Shown piece after piece: positions 7,535 to 16,291 of a stretch of 33,206 nucleotides of DNA. The DNA is from Akkermansiaceae bacterium (GTDB lineage Bacteria; Verrucomicrobiota; Verrucomicrobiia; Verrucomicrobiales; Akkermansiaceae). Position numbers and translations under genes: made by a program. Each line of letters opens with the position of its first letter. Position 1 is the stretch's first letter. The notes under the pieces were generated by a model that saw only the letters and a list, made by a program, of their open reading frames with translations, ran no database searches and had not been told where the DNA came from. The stretch is from NCBI GenBank assembly GCA_905181965.1, contig CAJIZY010000016.1:1-33206 (forward strand), given 5' to 3'.

Positions 7535-10500
7535 ATGAACATATTGGGAAGCTTCATGGTTGGTGTCGCGTTTGTCGGAGCGACGCAAGCGGAGATCGTA
7601 ATCAACGAGATCCACTACAATAGCCGTCCCAACGATGCGCAGGATGAATTTGTGGAGCTTTACAATTCGGGGGACACTCTTGTTGATCTAAGCGGGTGGT
7701 TTTTTAACGATGGATTTGATTATACATTTCCGGTGGGGACCCAAATTGGAGTAGGTGGATATGTTGTAGTGGCAAAGAATCCGGCTGCTTTACTCGATCG
7801 CTATGGCTTAGGAGCGCTAGGGCCGTTTGATGGTGGGTTATCGGGGGAAGGGGAGCGGATCGAACTGCGAAGAGCAGATGGTTCAGTGGCCGATGAGGTT
7901 AACTATCAGGATAATTTCCCGTGGCCGACAGCAGCAGGTGGCGCTGGATCTTCGATGGAATTAATTCATCCAGGTTTAGATAATGACCTAGGTGGATCAT
8001 GGCGTAGTTCTCAGATCGTGGTCTTGCCTAAGTTGATCTACCTACCCGAGGACGGCCCGGGGTGGCGTTGGAGAGCTGGAACTAGTGAAGCTTCGTCGCC
8101 CATCAATGCGTGGACCGAAGCGAGCTTCGTGGAAGATGGAACTTGGGTGGCACAAACGCTTCCGATTGGCTTTGGTAGAGTTGGGACGCAGAGCTTTAAT
8201 CCGCCGATCACTGGGATGGTTGGAAATTACACAAGTTGTTTTTTCCGGAATGAATTTGAAATTGTGGATGGGGAGGTGCCCCAAGAGATTCTCCTGCGAT
8301 ATCTTCTCGATGACGGCATGGTCTTTTACATCAACGGGTTGGAGGTTTTTCGGACGGATAATATGGCGGCTGGTCCCTTGTCTTACGATGATGAATCAGG
8401 AGGTTCGGGTGATGAAAATAATTGGCAGGAAACATCGATTACTGGCGGTGCGGCTGGGTTGAAGGAGGGAACCAATGTGATCGCGATTCATGCCTTCAAT
8501 ACCTCGCTTGGAAGTAATGATTTTGGTTTGAACATTGAGCTGCTTCGTCCGGAGCCAAACACCGAAGCTGACCCAGAACCTTCAGCGGGTTTGGTGAACA
8601 CGGTTTTTTCAGAAGTGGCCCCTCCCTCGATTCGGCAGGTTAGCCATTTTCCTAAGCAACCGGCAGTTGGCGATTCAACCGTGATCACGGCGAAAGTGAC
8701 GGACCCCGATGGTGTGGCTTCAGTGAGTCTGGAAGTTCAGGCCGTTGCTCCAGGAGCTTATGTGCCCGCATTTCTGGCAAAAACAACTCGGGCGCTCCTT
8801 TCTAACCCAACAGCACCTCGTGCTGAGAATCCCGCTTACGAGCAGAATTGGGCTTCACGGCTCATGACCGATGATGGAATTGGCGCTGACGAAGTGGCTG
8901 GTGATGGGGTGTATTCGGCAATTTTAGAATCGCAGCCAAACCGGACCTTGGTGCGCTATCGCATCACGGTAGAAGATAAGGGAGGGGAATCGGTAAGGGT
9001 TCCCTATGCAGATGACGAGCGTATGAACTTTGCGTATTTTCAGTATGACGGGATCCCAGATTACCGGACGAACGTCGGTACTTTTTCTTCAAGCGAAGTT
9101 CAGTCAGTTCCGGTCTATCACGTCTTAACTGCAGCTGCGAATTTTAACCAAGCGGTGGGTTACAATGGATCGGACCAAATCAGCCGTGACAATTACGATG
9201 CCCGGAGTGAATACAATTGGAATTGTACTTTTGTCTACGAGGGCAAGGTGTTCGATAACATGAAATATCGACTTCGTCAGCGAAATGCTCGTTACAGCGG
9301 GAGTGGAAAGCGGAGTCTTAAGTTCCGTTTTAACCGAGGAAATTATCCCACTTTCCGTGATATGAATGGCGACAAATATGCCGAACCCTGGAAATTTCTC
9401 TCAACCCACAAGATGTTGAGTTCGCGGTCTAATTATTACACTTGGGGATTGTTTCAGGCAACGAATCACTTGATTTGGAATCTAACGGGGACACCGGCGC
9501 CATACACGCATTGGGGGCACTTTAGAATTGTGCAAAGTGCGGAGGAATACACCACTCAACATGTTGGCGATTACTACGGTATGTTGCTCGCGATGGAGGA
9601 ATATGATTCGCGCTTTCTTGATTCTCACGACATGGAAAAGGGGAATCTTTACAAGCTAATCAGTGGGCGAACCAACGGTAAGGATGTGCAGCGGTATCAA
9701 GGGGCTGAATCAGTTGCCAACGCCTCTGATTTTTCCACGATCATCAACCAGCTTACTCCGGCGCGCGATGATAATTGGCTCCGTGAACAGGTGAATTGGG
9801 ATAGCTGGAATCGTTATCATGCGGTGGTTGATATGATACGGCACTACGATGTGAGACCAAATCGCGGGGAGCATCTAAAAAATCGGGCTTACTATTTTGA
9901 GCCATCTGCGACTAATCCACGAGGTCGTCTAAATGTGCTTCCTTGGGATTCTGACACCAGTTGGGGACCAAATTGGAACGATGGTATGGACTTCCCCAAA
10001 CAAGCCATTTTTGGTTCTAATCAGACCAATCCCGTGCCACGAGGCGACTTTGGGCTAGAATATTTCAATACAGTACGGGAGATGCGTGATCTCGTTTGGA
10101 CTAAGGAGCAGATCTCACTCATGATTGATCCGTTGGCGGCCAAGATTGACCAATTGGTTCCGGCTGACCGAGCTCGGTGGTTGGGCTCGCCAAACGGTTC
10201 TCAGAATTATCCGCCGATTGAGCCTCGCGTGGCTGATATGAAGAAGTTTGCTTTTATTGGTCGTGATCGGGAAGGCTCAGGGGAGATTTGGACAGGTGGG
10301 AATAATACCATGCCGTCTATTTCTCAGGACAACGGGGCATCGGGAGATTTTGGGCGGGATGCCTATCTTGATGCTCTTGTTGCTGATGCTAGTTTGCCAG
10401 CTAAGCCCGAGATCACCTACTCGGGTGATGCAGGGTTCCCACAGGATGGGCTTTCTTTTACCAGTAGCGATTTTTCAGATCCACAGGGAGCCAATACTTT

Positions 10501-12070
10501 TCAGTCCATGGAATGGCGTCTCGCTGAGGTCACGAGCCTCGGTGGGGGAGTGCGCGAGATTATGGCCCCGGGTCGTATTTGGAGTTATCAGGATAACAAT
10601 ATTGATGAAGGGGTGGCTTGGCGTGAAGTGGGCTTTGATGACAGCGGTTGGAAGAATGGAACTGCTCCGCTTGGGTTTGGTCGTGTGAATGGGATCAACA
10701 TGGCCACCACCATCACCTCGCGAATCCCGACCGCTTACTTTCGGACTACTGTTAATGTAAATGATCTAGATTTGATCGAAGGCTTCCTTTTCAAGTTGCT
10801 CGTCGATGATGGCGCAGTGGTCTATGTCAATGGTCAGGAAGCATTTCGCGATGGCTTCGATCCGGATACCGTAGTGGGTCACGATGTGCTCTCAGATTCT
10901 TCGGGGAACGAATCTGATTTTGATGAATTTGAAGTGAACCCCGACCTCTTCGTCGAGGGAGAGAACGTCATTGCAATTGAAGTTCACAATACCTCTCTGG
11001 GAAGTAATGATATGGGATTTGAAATGTCGCTTGATGCTCAGGAAGTGCTTCTTCCTCCTGGTGAAAACCCCTCATTTGAATGGACAACGACCTGGGAATC
11101 CGGCGAGCTCACAACCTTCAAGGCCGAAGTTGGTGTGCCATCGGTCGCGCGCGTTGGCCTGACTTACCGAGCTCGGGTCCGACATGAAGATACGACCGGT
11201 CGCTGGAGTAATTGGTCGGAACCTCTCGAATTCATGGTTGGTACCCCCTCTATCCAGTCTTTTCTAGATGGTATGGTCATCAGTAAAATCATGTATCATC
11301 CGCTGCCACCGTCTGCTTCCGAATTAGCCGCGATCCCTTCGCTAAAGGAAGGTGATTTCGAATGGATTGAGATTATGAATATTGGTGCAGGAGGACTTGA
11401 TCTCAGCAACTTGCGTTTCACCAAGGGGATTGAATTCGACTTTGTAAATGGAAGCAAATCAACGATTGCGGCAGGGGAGCGCCTTTTGGTGGTGGCAAAC
11501 GTGGAAGCCTTTAACTTACGTCACGGATTTGCAAATACCCCTGATTTTGTCTTGGGCGAGTTTTCGAATCGTCTTTCGAATGGAGGAGAGCGTGTTAAGC
11601 TATCATTCGGTGCGGGAACTCTGGTGCGCGAAGTCAGCTACGATGATCGATTGCCTTGGCCGGAGTCGGCAGACGGGATTGGGGCGAGTTTGGTCTGGGT
11701 TGATGGATTCGGTGAAATGGCTGGTGACTGGCGCCCGAGTGTGGGAGAGAATGGTGCTCCTGCTATCGATGACGGGCTTCCGTTCACTGGCGATTTAAAT
11801 CTCTATGCTTTGCGAAGTCTTCCCGAGGTTTCTGTGGTCGAATCAGGGGGTGAGTTTTTTGCCGAAGTGTCTTTTGATCGTCAAATCAATGCCGATCGCG
11901 CCCGCATCCTCGTTCAATCTTCAGCTGATGTCGAAGCGTGGAGTGATTCACAAGTCACGAAAGTTTCAGAGGTTTTCGGGGAAGGTGAGACCAGCCGTGT
12001 GACCTTCCGAACAAATGGCCCTATTACAAGCACGCGCGGTTTTTACCGGCTTAAATTACAATTGAAATAG
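7535..12070 (+). CDS. Giant secreted CotH-kinase / lamin-tail-domain protein
   Basis: A 1511-residue exported protein with a signal peptide at residues 1-19 (cleavage near TQA). Domains, by motif: a lamin-tail domain (about 20-150, INEIHYNS, EFVELYNSGD, DLSGWFF) and a beta-sandwich module (about 165-335, ending NTSLGSNDFGLNIEL). An Ig-like region follows (about 370-500, TAKVTDPDG), then a CotH region (about 525-880, MKYRLRQRNARYSGSGKRS and LPWDSDTSWGPN). A second copy of the sandwich spans about 1005-1170 (NTSLGSNDMGFEMSL), and a second lamin-tail domain about 1245-1400. The C-terminal module ends GFYRLKLQLK. CotH proteins are atypical kinases in Bacillus spores; here surface or matrix binding is inferred only. 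AAGGGGAAG lies about 20 bases before the ATG, with a small GGGC/GCCC hairpin between. Confidence 0.9.
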   Translation: MNILGSFMVGVAFVGATQAEIVINEIHYNSRPNDAQDEFVELYNSGDTLVDLSGWFFNDGFDYTFPVGTQIGVGGYVVVAKNPAALLDRYGLGALGPFDGGLSGEGERIELRRADGSVADEVNYQDNFPWPTAAGGAGSSMELIHPGLDNDLGGSWRSSQIVVLPKLIYLPEDGPGWRWRAGTSEASSPINAWTEASFVEDGTWVAQTLPIGFGRVGTQSFNPPITGMVGNYTSCFFRNEFEIVDGEVPQEILLRYLLDDGMVFYINGLEVFRTDNMAAGPLSYDDESGGSGDENNWQETSITGGAAGLKEGTNVIAIHAFNTSLGSNDFGLNIELLRPEPNTEADPEPSAGLVNTVFSEVAPPSIRQVSHFPKQPAVGDSTVITAKVTDPDGVASVSLEVQAVAPGAYVPAFLAKTTRALLSNPTAPRAENPAYEQNWASRLMTDDGIGADEVAGDGVYSAILESQPNRTLVRYRITVEDKGGESVRVPYADDERMNFAYFQYDGIPDYRTNVGTFSSSEVQSVPVYHVLTAAANFNQAVGYNGSDQISRDNYDARSEYNWNCTFVYEGKVFDNMKYRLRQRNARYSGSGKRSLKFRFNRGNYPTFRDMNGDKYAEPWKFLSTHKMLSSRSNYYTWGLFQATNHLIWNLTGTPAPYTHWGHFRIVQSAEEYTTQHVGDYYGMLLAMEEYDSRFLDSHDMEKGNLYKLISGRTNGKDVQRYQGAESVANASDFSTIINQLTPARDDNWLREQVNWDSWNRYHAVVDMIRHYDVRPNRGEHLKNRAYYFEPSATNPRGRLNVLPWDSDTSWGPNWNDGMDFPKQAIFGSNQTNPVPRGDFGLEYFNTVREMRDLVWTKEQISLMIDPLAAKIDQLVPADRARWLGSPNGSQNYPPIEPRVADMKKFAFIGRDREGSGEIWTGGNNTMPSISQDNGASGDFGRDAYLDALVADASLPAKPEITYSGDAGFPQDGLSFTSSDFSDPQGANTFQSMEWRLAEVTSLGGGVREIMAPGRIWSYQDNNIDEGVAWREVGFDDSGWKNGTAPLGFGRVNGINMATTITSRIPTAYFRTTVNVNDLDLIEGFLFKLLVDDGAVVYVNGQEAFRDGFDPDTVVGHDVLSDSSGNESDFDEFEVNPDLFVEGENVIAIEVHNTSLGSNDMGFEMSLDAQEVLLPPGENPSFEWTTTWESGELTTFKAEVGVPSVARVGLTYRARVRHEDTTGRWSNWSEPLEFMVGTPSIQSFLDGMVISKIMYHPLPPSASELAAIPSLKEGDFEWIEIMNIGAGGLDLSNLRFTKGIEFDFVNGSKSTIAAGERLLVVANVEAFNLRHGFANTPDFVLGEFSNRLSNGGERVKLSFGAGTLVREVSYDDRLPWPESADGIGASLVWVDGFGEMAGDWRPSVGENGAPAIDDGLPFTGDLNLYALRSLPEVSVVESGGEFFAEVSFDRQINADRARILVQSSADVEAWSDSQVTKVSEVFGEGETSRVTFRTNGPITSTRGFYRLKLQLK

Positions 12071-12154
12071 CATCTTTTCCACTTCAAGCGTGATTGAGCA
12101 GGTCTTTTAATTTCGGGGCTTTTTTTCGGGCGGGTCTTGCGCCAACTTCTCTCC

Positions 12155-13438
12155 ATGAACGAGACACTTTCTCAGAAGCTTTTCGCCAAGGCTAAGACTG
12201 TGATTCCCGGTGGGGTAAATTCGCCGGTGAGGGCTTTTCGGAATGTGGACGGCGATCCCTTTTTTGTGCGGCGTGCCAAAGGGGCTCGCATTGAAGATGT
12301 TGATGGGAATTCTTTAATCGACTACATCGGTTCATGGGGGCCCAATATTCTTGGGCACGCTCCGAATTCTATTATCGGGGCGATCCATCAGGCAGCTAAA
12401 GATGGCATCTCTTATGGAATTCCTAACCCCAAGGAAGTTGAAATGGCCCAGCTTATTACAGAGTGGGTTCCATCGGTTGAAAAGGTGCGAATGGTGAACT
12501 CAGGGACGGAAGCTACGATGTCGGCGATCCGTTTGGCTCGCGGTTTCACGGGGCGGGATAAGATCGTGAAATTTGAGGGTTGTTATCATGGCCATGCTGA
12601 CTCTTTGCTGGTGGCGGCGGGATCGGGCGCGCTGACTTTTGGAGAGCCTGATTCAGCAGGGGTTCCAAAGTCTTTCGCGAATGAGACGATCACCTTACCT
12701 TACAATGATGTTGAGCGCCTTGAAGAAGTTTTTGAACAGTTCGGCGAGCAAATTGCGGCCATCATCGTTGAATCTTATCCTGCCAATGCTGGGCTCGTTT
12801 TTCCGCGTGAAGGATACCTAACAAAGCTTCGTGAGATCACCAAAGCAAATGGAGCGCTCGTCATCTTCGATGAGGTCATGACGGGTTTTCGCTTAGCGAA
12901 AGGTGGGGTGCAGGAGCTTGAGAACTTTGACCCTGACCTCACTGCTATGGGGAAGGTGATTGGGGGTGGATTGCCGGTCGGGGCATTCGGCGGCCGCGCT
13001 GACATTATGGACATGCTCGCTCCGGATGGCCCCGTTTATCAGGCCGGAACTTTAAGTGGAAACCCCCTTGCGATGACAGCGGGTCTTACTCAGCTACGCG
13101 AACTTGAACAAAAAGGTTCTTACAATTATCTCGCGGATATCGGTGCTCAAATGGCGGATGGACTCCGCAGAATTTTCACTGAGAAAGGCATGCCTCACCG
13201 CGTGAACCAGGTGGGTTCAATGTTTTGTCTCTACTTCGTGGACGAGGAGATCGTGAATGTCGAAACTGTGCAAAAACAGGATTTTGAGATTTTCAAGAAA
13301 CTCTTTTGGGGATGTCTCAAAGCGGGGGTCTATTTGGCCCCAAGCCCCTACGAAACAGGTTTCATTTCAGCGGCTCATACGAGAGGTGACATCGACGATA
13401 CTCTCGATGTCATCGAGCAAGTGGTCGGGAAGTGGTAA
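12155..13438 (+). CDS. hemL: Glutamate-1-semialdehyde 2,1-aminomutase
   Basis: HemL converts glutamate-1-semialdehyde to 5-aminolevulinate, the first committed tetrapyrrole precursor in the C5 pathway. It is PLP-dependent and cytoplasmic. The ATG at 12155 (MNETLSQKLF) gives 427 residues, the usual family length; an upstream TTG at 12137 would add six residues and is not preferred. Diagnostic blocks are PGGVNSPVRAFR at the N-terminus, VNSGTEATMSAIRLAR, CYHGHADSLL, the DEVMTGFR stretch, and AMGKVIGGGLPVGAFGG with the PLP Schiff-base lysine at residue 267. AGTLSGNPLAM and SPYETGFIS complete the enzyme. It ends 21 bases from a convergent gene with no obvious terminator between them. No hemA is present in the window. 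Confidence 0.96.
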   Translation: MNETLSQKLFAKAKTVIPGGVNSPVRAFRNVDGDPFFVRRAKGARIEDVDGNSLIDYIGSWGPNILGHAPNSIIGAIHQAAKDGISYGIPNPKEVEMAQLITEWVPSVEKVRMVNSGTEATMSAIRLARGFTGRDKIVKFEGCYHGHADSLLVAAGSGALTFGEPDSAGVPKSFANETITLPYNDVERLEEVFEQFGEQIAAIIVESYPANAGLVFPREGYLTKLREITKANGALVIFDEVMTGFRLAKGGVQELENFDPDLTAMGKVIGGGLPVGAFGGRADIMDMLAPDGPVYQAGTLSGNPLAMTAGLTQLRELEQKGSYNYLADIGAQMADGLRRIFTEKGMPHRVNQVGSMFCLYFVDEEIVNVETVQKQDFEIFKKLFWGCLKAGVYLAPSPYETGFISAAHTRGDIDDTLDVIEQVVGKW

Positions 13439-13459
13439 AGAGTCGAAGCGCCTACGAAG

Positions 13460-15604
13460 TTACCTTTGTGTGACTTGCCTAGAGATCGGAGTGAGGGTGA
13501 AGTCCTTGATGGTCACCCCCTTGACGTCGCCTTCACGTGAGAAGGTAAGGACGTTCTCACCTTTTGTGAGTTCGATAACTACCGCTTCGGTTTTCTCCCA
13601 GAGCCCGACGGTATGTGGGAGGGGAAGTTCTACTTTGTCCTTTGCGCGATTGGCGGAGACAAAAAGGTTTTGGCGCCAGCTTGGAGTAACGACGTGGGCC
13701 GTGAGATGATATTTTCCAGCAGCAGGGGCCTTAAAGGTATATTCAAAAATCTGGTGTCCGCCGGTGCGGCTGTAGTGGAGTTGTTTTCCGCCAAGCACGC
13801 TGTCGAGGAAGAGAATTTTTCCGGTGCTCCTAGTAGGCTTACTGGTGGCGGAAGCTGGGATCGTGATAATACCTTTCTTGTCGGCGGAAACCTTGCGGTC
13901 CTTTTCGGTGATCTTCACCTTGGCAATTTCGACGTGCTCTTCAGTTTCGTTGGCTTCCCCGATGTCAGTGCCGACGGCGGCGAGCGTCTTCGCTTTGGCG
14001 GATGCGATAACGTTCTTCTGAAGATAAAGTGATGCTCCATACCAGAATTCAGGGTTGGTGCGGGATTGTAATCCATAAACGCGGGGCTCTCCGGCTACGT
14101 CGCCAACCCACTGGGCGCGCTTCACCATCATGAAGGCGTCGCCGGTCGCGCGAGCTTGAGTGGTGGCGAGAAAATCTTGATCGCGATCATAACGGCCCTT
14201 GGTCCAGCCGCTTCCCCATCCTGCCCCGAGGCAGGGAACCCACCCGTCTGGTGTCCAGTGGACCAGAGCACCGTGGCCGCGCTGCGGGCGGGCGGTGGTG
14301 GGAATTCCAAAGGCTCGTAAGATGAAACGGCCGATGAAGGCGCGACGTCCGCAGATACCCCCGTTCATAAGAATATTTTGGAAGAACTGGAGATCGGGTT
14401 TGTCGTATTTGTTGTCCTGCGAACCATACTTGATGTCGCTGCGAACAAGGGCAACGTAGCGCCAACGATAATCATTAGTGGTGACGTGATCGGGGCGATA
14501 GTTACGAAGCATTTCGCGGCCCCAAGTGAGTATTTCATCGGGTTCTTCTCCGTCGACCACCATACGGTAGTCCCAGGTCGTAAGGTTCTTGAAAGCGGGA
14601 TCAAGCTCGCCGGCGAGAAACGCTTTTTCGTAATGAAGGTAGCGCTTCACCGGATTGACGAATTCAGGAGCATCCTCTTTTGCCTCGGCATTCCGTTGCT
14701 TGACCGGAGTGGCATGTTCGAGGCTTATTGCGAGTGCAAGGCGTCGCAGCGGACTCACGCCGACTTTATCGCTGGCCTTCCAGATTTTGCTGTATATTTC
14801 CATCGCGGGTCCGTAGTTGCCATCCTTAGCGCCGTCGGCAACGGCCATTTCAACGAGAAGATCATTGGCCGAAAGCATATATTGGATCAGATCCTTTTGT
14901 TCCCCTCCCTGCTGGGCGAAGGCTGCAAGCTTTGCTGGAGTAGCTTCGGTAAGAATGGAATAGCGGGCTAATTTGGCGTCGAGCTTATTGCTCGAGAGTT
15001 GTTTGGTGAGGCCAAGGTTTTTTACGGCAGCAATTGTCGCGGCTTTCGAGTCAGCCAAGGTTTTCTCGGTATCTTTGAGCGCCTTCTCGTATTTTTCCTT
15101 GTTCTTAAGAGCGGCATCAAGCTTAGCCTGACGTTCCTCGAGTGCGGCTTCGCCGTCCTTCTTATTTTGCTGCCAGTGGGCGAGTTCCTTTTTGGCCTCC
15201 TCACGTTCCGCAGCTGTCTTGGCCTTCTTGAGCTTGGCTTCGGCGCTCGAAATTCCTTTGTTTGCTCCACCGATCCATTTGCCTTTGGCGTGTCCGACGA
15301 GGCCTTTGGCAGAAGAAATCTCTCCCATTCTTTTCCGGGCTTCCTCGATTTGCTTGATTGCGGCGCTCTCAGCTTCACGTGCCGCAGTTAAATTGGTCTT
15401 TTTTTTGGAATTGACCGAAGGTAGGGCGCGAGTGAGCTCCTTCTTCAAAGTTACTAGTTGCTGGGTGTAGTTTGCTTCAAGCTCTTTTCCGGTGGCCGTG
15501 AGGGTGGCTTGTGCCGTCTTTTTTTTGGCGCCGGAAGCAGATGGGAGACTGACCACCAAACTTGTTAGGGCAACGGCGAGAGTCAAAGATGCGGTAAAAT
15601 TCAT
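13460..15604 (-). CDS. Secreted coiled-coil protein with transglutaminase-like domain
   Basis: A 714-residue exported protein with a signal peptide of about 25 residues (cleavage near ASGA). Residues 30-200 are Lys/Glu/Ala-rich with heptad-like spacing, indicating a long coiled coil. Residues about 385-475 match the transglutaminase-like cysteine-protease fold: NGGICGRRAFIGRFILRAFG carries the candidate nucleophile Cys418, GHGALVHW supplies His444 or His449, and TPDGW supplies Asp453. Such domains act as proteases, crosslinkers or peptidases, and the actual activity is unknown. The C-terminal region (about 600-705, HQIFEYTFKAPAAGKYHLTA) resembles a beta-sandwich carbohydrate-binding module. 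Start ATG at 15604 directly precedes the signal peptide. The gene is convergent with hemL and divergent from the PSCyt gene. Confidence 0.85.
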   Translation of the reverse strand: MNFTASLTLAVALTSLVVSLPSASGAKKKTAQATLTATGKELEANYTQQLVTLKKELTRALPSVNSKKKTNLTAAREAESAAIKQIEEARKRMGEISSAKGLVGHAKGKWIGGANKGISSAEAKLKKAKTAAEREEAKKELAHWQQNKKDGEAALEERQAKLDAALKNKEKYEKALKDTEKTLADSKAATIAAVKNLGLTKQLSSNKLDAKLARYSILTEATPAKLAAFAQQGGEQKDLIQYMLSANDLLVEMAVADGAKDGNYGPAMEIYSKIWKASDKVGVSPLRRLALAISLEHATPVKQRNAEAKEDAPEFVNPVKRYLHYEKAFLAGELDPAFKNLTTWDYRMVVDGEEPDEILTWGREMLRNYRPDHVTTNDYRWRYVALVRSDIKYGSQDNKYDKPDLQFFQNILMNGGICGRRAFIGRFILRAFGIPTTARPQRGHGALVHWTPDGWVPCLGAGWGSGWTKGRYDRDQDFLATTQARATGDAFMMVKRAQWVGDVAGEPRVYGLQSRTNPEFWYGASLYLQKNVIASAKAKTLAAVGTDIGEANETEEHVEIAKVKITEKDRKVSADKKGIITIPASATSKPTRSTGKILFLDSVLGGKQLHYSRTGGHQIFEYTFKAPAAGKYHLTAHVVTPSWRQNLFVSANRAKDKVELPLPHTVGLWEKTEAVVIELTKGENVLTFSREGDVKGVTIKDFTLTPISRQVTQR

Positions 15605-16291
15605 GAAATCAATTTGGAAGGGGGTTTAGGATGAGGGCGAAAGATGCCTGTAGAGCAAAAGTATCCGTTCATTTCACTTCTGCGCTACCAAAAGTAGGAA
15701 TAAAGCTACGAAAATTGGGGTAGGTTTTTCCATCCAAAGGGATTGCAGGGTAGAACAATGTCATAGTGCCAGAACTCACTTTACGCAAGAGCCTCAAATC
15801 TCTGAGTCTGCGCCTTTGGGAGGTCTCAAAAGATAACAAACAGTAGAAAACCTAGATCCGCCTGTGGTCCAGGATCATCGCGGACCTCTACTGGGATTTT
15901 GACCCACCTGACTTTAAAGTTCTCAGCGACCAAAGATGCTCTTTACCAAGCCCCATCCACCATTTTCGGATGCTCTCGTCTCAGTGCCCTAAAAATAAAT
16001 GAGCTCACCCCACTGACCTCTCAGCTTTCACTTCCATTCGTTGCGGCTGAAAAAGATCTGAACTTTTTTGTCCAATAATCCATACTTCCGTGGACCTGTT
16101 GTGAAGAATATCCTTTTCACCCATGCCCGTCGCGGATTCAGAAGACAATCACATAGTCAGACCCCCAAAATACCTAGTAACCGAAAGACTTAAGCTTTAT
16201 TTTTCGTTTTGTAGTTCACAACTCATTTTCGCTTTCTTGTGCTATTCTTGGAAAGTGATAATTAATGACAGTGTCACCTAGGTTCTCAGTT
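15605..16291. other. Gene-free divergent intergenic region (about 0.7 kb)
   Basis: No convincing gene, RNA or repeat is visible here between the divergent transglutaminase-like gene and the PSCyt gene. Base composition looks more AT-rich near the right end (16180-16290), consistent with promoter DNA. TGCTATTCT at 16240-16248 resembles an extended -10 element for the rightward gene but has no good -35. The longest open stretch (15856-16002, no start codon) does not resemble a known protein. Confidence 0.5.

Noticed and set aside
14378..14971. 197-codon rightward open frame inside the transglutaminase-like gene
   Set aside because: It is antisense to a protein with signal peptide and recognisable domain. 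Its translation has no family features and it is one of several overlapping shadows.
15856..16002. 48-codon frame starting IRLWSRIIADLYWDF
   Set aside because: It has no start codon, no ribosome binding site and no homology I recognise. It is mentioned only as a possible remnant.
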